From Nitrogeniibacter aestuarii (GTDB lineage: Bacteria > Pseudomonadota > Gammaproteobacteria > Burkholderiales > Rhodocyclaceae): a stretch of DNA of 64,000 nt. The position numbers were made by a program, and so were the translations under genes. Positions 36,097 to 42,565 of this stretch are shown one piece after another; the first letter of the stretch is position 1; the number at the start of each line of letters is the position of its first letter. The stretch covers positions 2,852,001-2,916,000 of the forward strand of contig NZ_CP071321.1 in NCBI RefSeq assembly GCF_017309585.1, read 5' to 3'. A model generated the notes under the pieces. It worked only from the letters and a program-made list of their open reading frames with translations. It was not told where the DNA came from and did no database searches.

Positions 36097-37265
36097 CGAT
36101 GCATCATCGGCGGTGTCTCTCCACCCAGCGCGATCTCGACCGAGTCCTCATCCTCGCCGCTCAGCCAGCCGGCGCTGCGATAACGCACGGTCACCTTGTC
36201 GCCCGGTGCCTTGTCCAGCAAGGCAAGCTTGAGATCGGCGAAGGTGGGGGTGGGAATGCCGTCGATGGCGACAATCACATCCCCTTCGCCCACGCCCACC
36301 GGCTTGAGCGGACTGTCGTCCACCAACCCCTGAACCTTGACCGAATCGCCGGTGGTATCGAGAAACGCGCCCAGTTTTCCGGCCGGCGGCAACACCTGCT
36401 CTCGCGACAGTACGATGAAGTCGGCCACATCGGCCTCACCCACCAGTTCGGCGCCCACCAGCAGGCGCGTGCCCCGTATGCCGGTCCGGCGCTCGAGGCG
36501 ATCCGGAATGCCATCGCCGTACATTACGTGCCCGCTGCCCGCCAGCACGACCATGCGCCGCCCCGGATGAGCCGCGAGATGGTCGGCTGCGCGCTGGGCC
36601 ATGGTCTCGTCCCAGGTCTGCATGACCTCGAAGAAGTGATCGAAGCTTTGCCCCTGGGGCGGGTGCGCGTCGAAGGCGGCTTTCACGCGCGTGCGGTAGC
36701 CCTCTTTGACGGGGCCATACTCGGCCGGCAATGTCGCCCGCTCGTCGGCCGGCAGTGCGCCAAGCCCGTCCTGCCCGATCTTGCGGGTCAGTTCCACCGG
36801 CGCGTTGAGGGCGATGATGGGAATGCCATTGTGCTTGGCGTATTCGATGATGGGCCGGTAGAGTCGATAGTCGAAACGCCAGCGATCGAAATAACCGCTG
36901 CGATCGAGCATCTGTGCTTCGGTAATACGCCCGGCCAGATAATCATCCAGCGCGGGTTGCGCAGGGGTCTGGAACCATTCCACCCCGAGGGCTACATCGC
37001 CATGCCTGCGGTGCAGGAACTTGAGCACCTCAAGCTGAACCAAGTGATGATCGTAGCGGGTGTGTGATTCACCAACGAAGACAATGCGGTCGTCCGGCAA
37101 GGCGGCGAGCATCTGCTGCAGCCGCGGTGTTTCGCCCACGCTCAGCACCGGCGGGTCCATGGCGGTATCATCCGGCGCCTGCGCGGTTTCCATGGCGCCA
37201 CAGGCCACGGTGCCCAGGCTCATGGTCGTGACCAGTACAGACTTAAGAAGGGTCTTTTGCCACAT
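36093..37265 (-). CDS. ChaN-family lipoprotein fused to a PDZ domain
   Basis: This 390-residue envelope protein has a lipoprotein-like signal (MWQKTLLKSVLVTTMSLG, then TVAC). Residues 45-275 resemble ChaN/DUF399 (IVFVGESHTRYDHH, LGVEWFQTPAQ, HVMYGDGIPDRL), the fold of the heme-binding ChaN of Campylobacter. The C-terminal 100 residues are a PDZ domain (VVDDSPLKPVGVGEGDVIVAIDG is approximated by LVDDSPLKPVGVGEGD and VIVAIDGIPTPTF). ChaN homologues bind iron or heme at the outer membrane. It heads the ABC/AttH operon, and its start codon overlaps that of the divergent peptidase gene. Confidence 0.85.
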   Translation of the reverse strand: MWQKTLLKSVLVTTMSLGTVACGAMETAQAPDDTAMDPPVLSVGETPRLQQMLAALPDDRIVFVGESHTRYDHHLVQLEVLKFLHRRHGDVALGVEWFQTPAQPALDDYLAGRITEAQMLDRSGYFDRWRFDYRLYRPIIEYAKHNGIPIIALNAPVELTRKIGQDGLGALPADERATLPAEYGPVKEGYRTRVKAAFDAHPPQGQSFDHFFEVMQTWDETMAQRAADHLAAHPGRRMVVLAGSGHVMYGDGIPDRLERRTGIRGTRLLVGAELVGEADVADFIVLSREQVLPPAGKLGAFLDTTGDSVKVQGLVDDSPLKPVGVGEGDVIVAIDGIPTPTFADLKLALLDKAPGDKVTVRYRSAGWLSGEDEDSVEIALGGETPPMMHR

Positions 37266-39405
37266 GCGGTTCGTTCCATCCCGTTGTTATGCTTTTCACC
37301 GGCTCGCAGGGCTCATCCTGCTCGTCGGCGCACTCATGCTCTCCCCGGTCGCCATGGCGACCCCACCGATGGTGATTCAGCATGATCTCACCGTCAGCGT
37401 GGCGCCGGCCAGGCACCGCATCGAGGTCAGGGACACCCTGACGCTTCCGGCCACCGCCCCCGTGCCGATCCGCTTCTGGCTGGGCAGCGAATTCACGCCC
37501 ACCGCCACGGGGGCCACGCTCAGCCGGTTGGACGCCACTTCCGACGGTCGGTTCCGCGTGTGGACACTGCGCCCCGACGGCGATCGACGCACCGTGACCC
37601 TGGAGTATGCCGGCACCATCGACGACAAGCCACGCAGTCCGGCCCACGGCATGCCCACGGCATGGGTCGACGACACCGGAGTCTATCTGGATGGCGGCAG
37701 CGGCTGGGTACCGCGCACCGATGGCGATGCGCTCACCTTCACCCTGAGCATCACGGGTCCGGCCGACTGGACCTGGATCAGCCAGGGCGAACGCAGTGCG
37801 GATGGCCGCCAGTGGTCGATCACCACGCCCCAGGACGACCTCTACCTGCTCGGTGGGCCCTTCATCCGCCAGGCGCAGAAACATGGTGCACTGACCCTGG
37901 AAACCTACCTGCTCAAGGACGACCCGTCCCTGTCGCGCATGTATCTGGCGGTCATGGGCGGCTATACCGACTTTTTCAGCGAACTCATCGGCGCCTATCC
38001 TTACCCGCGCTTCGCCGTGGTGGAAAATCGCTGGCAGACCGGTTACGGCATGCCGGGCTTCACCCTGCTGGGCAGCCAGGTGATGCGCTTGCCCTTCATT
38101 CTGCACAGCTCACTCCCGCACGAGATCCTGCACAACTGGTGGGGCAACGGCGTGTGGATCGATGCGCGTGGTGGCAACTGGGCCGAAGGGCTGACCGCCT
38201 ACCTGGCCGATCATCTGATCAAAGAGGCCAATGGCGGCGGCGCCGAATACCGCCGCAAGCTGCTGGAGCGCTACACCAGCTTCGCCAGCGAAGGCCGGGA
38301 CATCGCCCTGCGGGACTTCCGCGCCCGTCACAGCGACGCCACCCAGGCCGTCGGCTACGGCAAGATGCTCATGCTCTATCACATGCAGCGGCGCCAGATG
38401 GGCGATGCCGCCTTTGTCGATGCCTTGCGCACGCTGTGGAAGCGCCGGCAGTTCCAGTTCGCCAGCATGGATGATGTGCTCGATCTGATGGCCGCTGGCA
38501 ACACGACCGGCGCACTGTCCCCCCAGTGGCTGGACTCCCCCGGTGCCCCGCAACTGGCCATCGAGTCCGTCGACACAGCCACCGACGCAAGCACTGCCCC
38601 GTCTCTGGTCATCCGGCTCAGGCAAACGCAGGGCGGTACGCCCTACCCCCTGTCGGTCCCGGTGTTCATCCAGACGGCCGACGGCCATCAGCAGCTGGAG
38701 ACGCTGACGTTCGAGGGGGGTGTGGCCCAGTGGCGCGGTGCGCTCGACAGCCCGGCCGTGCGGGTGGATGTGGACCCGTTTTTCGACGTCTTCCGCCGAC
38801 TCGACCCGACGGAGCAACCGGCCTCGCTCTCGCGCCTCTACGGGGCCCAGACGCAATGGCTGATTCTGCCCTCCAAAGTCCCCCCCGAGCAGTTGGCGGC
38901 GTGGCGCCGTTTTGCCGAGGCCTGGCAAGCACGCTTCGGCAATGTGAAGACCCTGCTCGATAGCGAGCTGGCGCACCTGCCTGACGGCGCTGCCTTCTGG
39001 GTCCTGGGGTGGGACAACCGGGCGCTGGCCGCCATTCGCGACCGCATCAACAACCGCAGCCAGCGATTCGAAGGCCCTTCGATGATGGTCGATGGCCTGC
39101 GCTACGAGCCGGAGCGCAGTGCGATGATCCTGCTCGACACCGACAATCGCCGCCCGCCCCTGGGCTTCATCGGCGCCCGCGCAGCACAGGACATTGACGG
39201 CCTCGCCCGCAAGCTGCCCCATTACAGCACCTATGGCCGCCTGATCTTTTCCAGCGGCACGCTCAAGCGCGAGCTGGCCGACACCCTCCCGGTGGCCAAC
39301 TCACCCCTGCGCGTGGTCCTGGGCGCCCGCGATCCGGGCCCACCGACCGACCCGCGACCTCCGCTGGCCGATCAGGTGAAGGCCCCCTTACCGGCACAGC
39401 GCTGA
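37264..39405 (+). CDS. M1-family (gluzincin) aminopeptidase-like exported protein
   Basis: The 713-residue protein has a signal peptide (HRLAGLILLVGALMLSPVAMA), a beta-sandwich N-terminal part, and a gluzincin core with HEILHNWWG near residue 288. The third zinc ligand is probably the Glu in NWAEGL, with 17 residues between the second His and that Glu instead of the usual 18. The C-terminal 200 residues (YGAQTQWLILPSK onward) look like a separate helical domain. It may trim peptides in the periplasm, or serve as a folding factor if inactive. The start is set by the signal peptide and lies on the same CATG that starts chaN on the other strand. Confidence 0.82.
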   Translation: MRFVPSRCYAFHRLAGLILLVGALMLSPVAMATPPMVIQHDLTVSVAPARHRIEVRDTLTLPATAPVPIRFWLGSEFTPTATGATLSRLDATSDGRFRVWTLRPDGDRRTVTLEYAGTIDDKPRSPAHGMPTAWVDDTGVYLDGGSGWVPRTDGDALTFTLSITGPADWTWISQGERSADGRQWSITTPQDDLYLLGGPFIRQAQKHGALTLETYLLKDDPSLSRMYLAVMGGYTDFFSELIGAYPYPRFAVVENRWQTGYGMPGFTLLGSQVMRLPFILHSSLPHEILHNWWGNGVWIDARGGNWAEGLTAYLADHLIKEANGGGAEYRRKLLERYTSFASEGRDIALRDFRARHSDATQAVGYGKMLMLYHMQRRQMGDAAFVDALRTLWKRRQFQFASMDDVLDLMAAGNTTGALSPQWLDSPGAPQLAIESVDTATDASTAPSLVIRLRQTQGGTPYPLSVPVFIQTADGHQQLETLTFEGGVAQWRGALDSPAVRVDVDPFFDVFRRLDPTEQPASLSRLYGAQTQWLILPSKVPPEQLAAWRRFAEAWQARFGNVKTLLDSELAHLPDGAAFWVLGWDNRALAAIRDRINNRSQRFEGPSMMVDGLRYEPERSAMILLDTDNRRPPLGFIGARAAQDIDGLARKLPHYSTYGRLIFSSGTLKRELADTLPVANSPLRVVLGARDPGPPTDPRPPLADQVKAPLPAQR

Positions 39406-39516
39406 GCCCCGACAGGCAACCCTTTAACGCGTCGCATTCATTGACATCGCAACGGAGACGACCGTCTTGGGACCTCGTCCATGCGAAGGCAACGCCCGGC
39501 GGGCATGACGACCCAT

Positions 39517-40392
39517 CTAGCCTTGGGTTCCGATCGGCGACAGCAGCGCCGGATTTTCAATCAGATTACGCACGCCATGCGCGTGATGCTCCTCAAACTC
39601 GTTCTTCTCGCACCAACGGCCCACCGTGGCGATATCCACCTTCGTCACATGGGGGTTGACCTGCCAGGTGACCTGATACGGTGAGCCCTTTTCGTTGTAG
39701 CCGGGCCCTGTGGTCGAGCCTTCGTATTCCACCATGTCGCTGGCCTGCAGCGCGGTGTCCGACGCTTGAAAATAGCCGCCTTTCTGTCCGACCCTGGTCA
39801 AGGCACCGAAATCCATGGCATTGCGATCATTGACCAGAACGAACACCTGAGCATCGACCCGCAGTTGCGGATTGCTGACGGACTCGCTCAGGCAGGAGTT
39901 CAGAGTCGGTCCGGGGCGGACCGTGGCGGTGGAATACACATAATGAACCTCGATGGTGTCGCCCGGCACCAAAGCGCCATGTTCGCCCGCGCAAACAGGT
40001 TGAGCCAGCGGCGTCAGTTCGGCGCGCGTCAGATGCCCTGAAAAGCGGTACCCGCTTTCATTTCCGAGCCCGTCACCATCACCCGCGTAGTCGCCGAACG
40101 CCTCGCCCTTGTGCTCCGCATTCTTGTGAAAGTGGATATTGCACAAGTTCATCTGCGCGATCGGTGGCGCCATCGAAAAGACATCGGTGTTCGATCCGCC
40201 CTTGCGATCGATATCGCGCGGCGACTGTGGGCCAAAACCCTTACCCCGCGTGCTCTGCGCCAAATGCTCGCGCTGCTCCGCAACAGTCGAGAGATGATGA
40301 TCCGATCCGGCCGAAGGAAAGTCAGCGGCACTTGCCGCGCACCCGACCAGGGACAGAATTCCTGCGAGATAGCATTTCGTCTTTGTCTGCAT
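39517..40392 (-). CDS. Exported protein of the delta-class carbonic anhydrase type
   Basis: The 291-residue product has a signal peptide (MQTKTKCYLAGILSLVGCAASA) and a conserved block MNLCNIHFHKNAEHKGEAF at residues 81-99. Bacterial proteins with this C-N-I-H-F-H-K pattern are annotated as delta-class carbonic anhydrases, first known from diatoms and other marine algae. His87, His89 and nearby residues are candidate zinc ligands. Further blocks are HYVYSTATVRPGPTLNSCL and a C-terminal GRWCEKNEFEEHHAHGVRN. CGGAG seven bases upstream supports the start at 40392. A periplasmic CO2/bicarbonate role is inferred. The family call is from memory and moderate. Confidence 0.6.
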   Translation of the reverse strand: MQTKTKCYLAGILSLVGCAASAADFPSAGSDHHLSTVAEQREHLAQSTRGKGFGPQSPRDIDRKGGSNTDVFSMAPPIAQMNLCNIHFHKNAEHKGEAFGDYAGDGDGLGNESGYRFSGHLTRAELTPLAQPVCAGEHGALVPGDTIEVHYVYSTATVRPGPTLNSCLSESVSNPQLRVDAQVFVLVNDRNAMDFGALTRVGQKGGYFQASDTALQASDMVEYEGSTTGPGYNEKGSPYQVTWQVNPHVTKVDIATVGRWCEKNEFEEHHAHGVRNLIENPALLSPIGTQG

Positions 40393-40735
40393 ATTTGTAC
40401 TCCGAGAGATTGAGGTGAGCTTCACCAGTGATAGGCGGTCTGCGACAGACCACCGAAAACGAAGCGCTTCAAACCCCACAGCTGCCTTCGGGCAGGCGGA
40501 CAGATCACCGACTCGATGCGACACCGGCACATCCGCCCCCTGTGGGAGATCGCGATGGTCAAGGCAGCAGTTCCACGGAGGGATCCACCCGTGCGCCCGG
40601 TGGGCATGCATGGCGGGAGATCAACGGGCATGTGATGACGCTGTCCTGGACGTGATCACAGTGAATCGCACGATACGTGCCAGGCCAGCACTCAGTGAAT
40701 TCGACGGGTGAGAGACAGGGACGGGGCGTCATGGT

Positions 40736-40776
40736 GGAAAACCACCACCCGACAAGGGGGAAAACCACCGCCCGAC
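40736..40776. repeat. Two-copy 18-bp direct repeat
   Basis: GGAAAACCACCACCCGAC (40736-40753) recurs as GGAAAACCACCGCCCGAC (40759-40776) with one mismatch, a 23-bp period. Each copy is part of a hairpin (TGGTGG-AAAA-CCACCA and CCACCG-CCCGAC-CGGTGG). Confidence 0.8.
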
Positions 40777-40781
40777 CGGTG
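40759..40781 (-). terminator. Weak intrinsic terminator after dinB
   Basis: On the minus strand the stem CCACCG-GTCGGG-CGGTGG is followed by TTTTCC, 53 bases beyond the dinB stop. The U-run is short, so efficiency is doubtful. Confidence 0.5.
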
Positions 40782-40833
40782 GATATTCTCCAGTCGCGGT
40801 CAATCCCGTTTCAACGCAGCAGAAGCCTGCGTC

Positions 40834-41901
40834 TTAAGCTTCGCCAAACAGATCCGGCTGGGCTTCGGGGTCGCTGTCGTCCGAGTCGACAAAACGCACC
40901 CCCACCCCCAGCAGGCGTACCGGCCGCCCCTTGCGGGCATGGCCGGTGCGCAACAGCGCCCGCCAGCGATCTGCCGATGGCGCATCGGCCACGCACTCGA
41001 CCGTGGTCTGGCTGAAATCGTTGAACTTGATCTTGACGAAGGCCTTGTGCACCGGCGGTGCCGGATTGAGCTTGCCGAAGCGTCGAAAGAAGTCGTCCAT
41101 GATGGGCGGTAGCGCTGCCTCACAGGCCGCCAGATCGGTCAGATCGGTGGCGTAGGTTGTCTCCACCGACAAGGACTTGCGCTTGCGGTCGGGTGCCACC
41201 GGCCGGTCATCGATGCCCCGGCAGAGGCGATAGAGACTCCTGCCGAACTTGCCGAAGCGCCCGATGAGATCAGCCATCGACCATTCGCGCAGATCGCCAC
41301 AGGTGACCACCCCGAGCTGCTCCAGCTTGCTCGCCGTCACCTGACCGACACCGAACAGCTTCTTCACCGGCAGCGCAAACACGAAGGCATCGACCGCCTC
41401 GGGGCGCACGACATACTGCCCGTTGGGCTTGTTCCAGTCACTGGCCACCTTGGCCAGAAACTTGTTGGGCGCAATCCCTGCCGAGGCCGTGATCCCCACC
41501 TGGTCGAAAATGCGCTGGCGAATCTCCTCGGCCATCAACGTGGCACTACCCTTGCAACGATCTACGCCCGACACATCCAGATAGGCTTCGTCCAGGGACA
41601 AGGGCTCGACCAGTTCGGTGTAGTCGCGATAGATCTCCAGAATCTGGCGCGACGCGCTCCGGTAGCGCTCGAAATCCGGCGGCACGAGAATCAGCTCGGG
41701 GCACAGGCGCAGCGCCCGGCTGGTGGGCATGGCCGAACGCACACCGAAGGCCCGCGCTTCGTAGTTGCAGGTGGCGACCACACCGCGCGAGTTGGGGCGC
41801 CCCCCCACCGCCAGCGGCTTGCCGACCAGGGTCGGGTCATCGCGCATTTCGATGGCAGCGTAGAAACAATCGCAATCGCAGTGAATGATCTTGCGGGTCA
41901 T
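40834..41901 (-). CDS. dinB: DNA polymerase IV
   Basis: DinB is a Y-family translesion polymerase. The 355-residue product has the catalytic acidic residues in IIHCDCDCFYAAIE and PLSLDEAYLDVS, the steric-gate/fingers text FGVRSAMPT, and helix-hairpin-helix phrases (KKLFGVGQVTASKLEQLG). The C-terminal little-finger domain ends QPDLFGEA, where QPDLF (Q-x-x-L-F) is a beta-clamp binding motif. I choose the start at 41901 (MTRKIIHCDCD), the usual position; the open frame extends 41 codons upstream. No LexA box was recognised by eye. Confidence 0.95.
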   Translation of the reverse strand: MTRKIIHCDCDCFYAAIEMRDDPTLVGKPLAVGGRPNSRGVVATCNYEARAFGVRSAMPTSRALRLCPELILVPPDFERYRSASRQILEIYRDYTELVEPLSLDEAYLDVSGVDRCKGSATLMAEEIRQRIFDQVGITASAGIAPNKFLAKVASDWNKPNGQYVVRPEAVDAFVFALPVKKLFGVGQVTASKLEQLGVVTCGDLREWSMADLIGRFGKFGRSLYRLCRGIDDRPVAPDRKRKSLSVETTYATDLTDLAACEAALPPIMDDFFRRFGKLNPAPPVHKAFVKIKFNDFSQTTVECVADAPSADRWRALLRTGHARKGRPVRLLGVGVRFVDSDDSDPEAQPDLFGEA

Positions 41902-42093
41902 TGAATTCAGCGCAGACAGTGACAGATGCTCGCTCGACAACACGTCGCGCGCGGGTCCGAATGATAGCGCCTTCACCCATTCATCCCCCATGGTGCACGC
42001 CAAACGACACCCCACCCCCACCAACGGGGGGGTTACACCTACCGTAACACTGTTATCTTAGCCATATGTAATAAGACAGCTGCCACGCACAGC

Positions 42094-42540
42094 ATGCACC
42101 ACGCGCACCACAACAACCTGCTGCCGCCATTGCTCGAGCACTTCGCAGCTGAAAGACAACTCGTCCAATCGTTCCTAGACCGCCTCGACACCCTGTTCCC
42201 GGGCCTGTCCGCAGACGGCAATGCCTCACCGCGCGAGAACCGGGGCGCGTTCGCCGATCTGCTCTTCGAGACCATCGTGGCACTCGAAGACCACGCCAGC
42301 GAAGAAGAAGCCTTCATGAAAAAGCTTGCGCTCGAACGCGGCACTCCGATTCAATACGAAAGACATATCGAGGATCATGCTGCCCTCGCCGAGGCCATGA
42401 ACCGGATCGTTGACGCCTACACGATCGAAGATGCCCTCGACTGCGCCCGGTATCTACGTCTCGTGCTCCAGCGATGGAGGCAAGACCATATCGAAACCTT
42501 CGACAAACAAATGCTCGGCTGGATCTGCAAAGACGCATGA
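42094..42540 (+). CDS. Hemerythrin-like domain protein
   Basis: This 148-residue four-helix protein has the hemerythrin iron-ligand pattern in order: an N-terminal His in LLEHF, HASEE (HxxxE), HIEDH (HxxxH) and HIETFD (HxxxxD). Such proteins bind O2, or sense O2, NO or redox with a di-iron centre. The stop is 25 bases before the GTG start of a MalT-like regulator, so a sensor-regulator link is possible but inferred. Starts further upstream in the same frame have no family support. Confidence 0.85.
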   Translation: MHHAHHNNLLPPLLEHFAAERQLVQSFLDRLDTLFPGLSADGNASPRENRGAFADLLFETIVALEDHASEEEAFMKKLALERGTPIQYERHIEDHAALAEAMNRIVDAYTIEDALDCARYLRLVLQRWRQDHIETFDKQMLGWICKDA

Positions 42541-42565
42541 CCCGTCTGGTAAAGCACACTCGCTG

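Larger units (their letters stand above)
40393..40833. other. 441-base intergenic region between the carbonic anhydrase gene and dinB
   Basis: No supported gene. It holds a perfect hairpin GGTCTG-CGA-CAGACC at 40437-40451 in front of the carbonic anhydrase gene, possibly an operator, and an imperfect tandem repeat with terminator-like hairpins at 40732-40781 just past the end of dinB. Short open frames here lack start signals and family resemblance. Confidence 0.6.
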
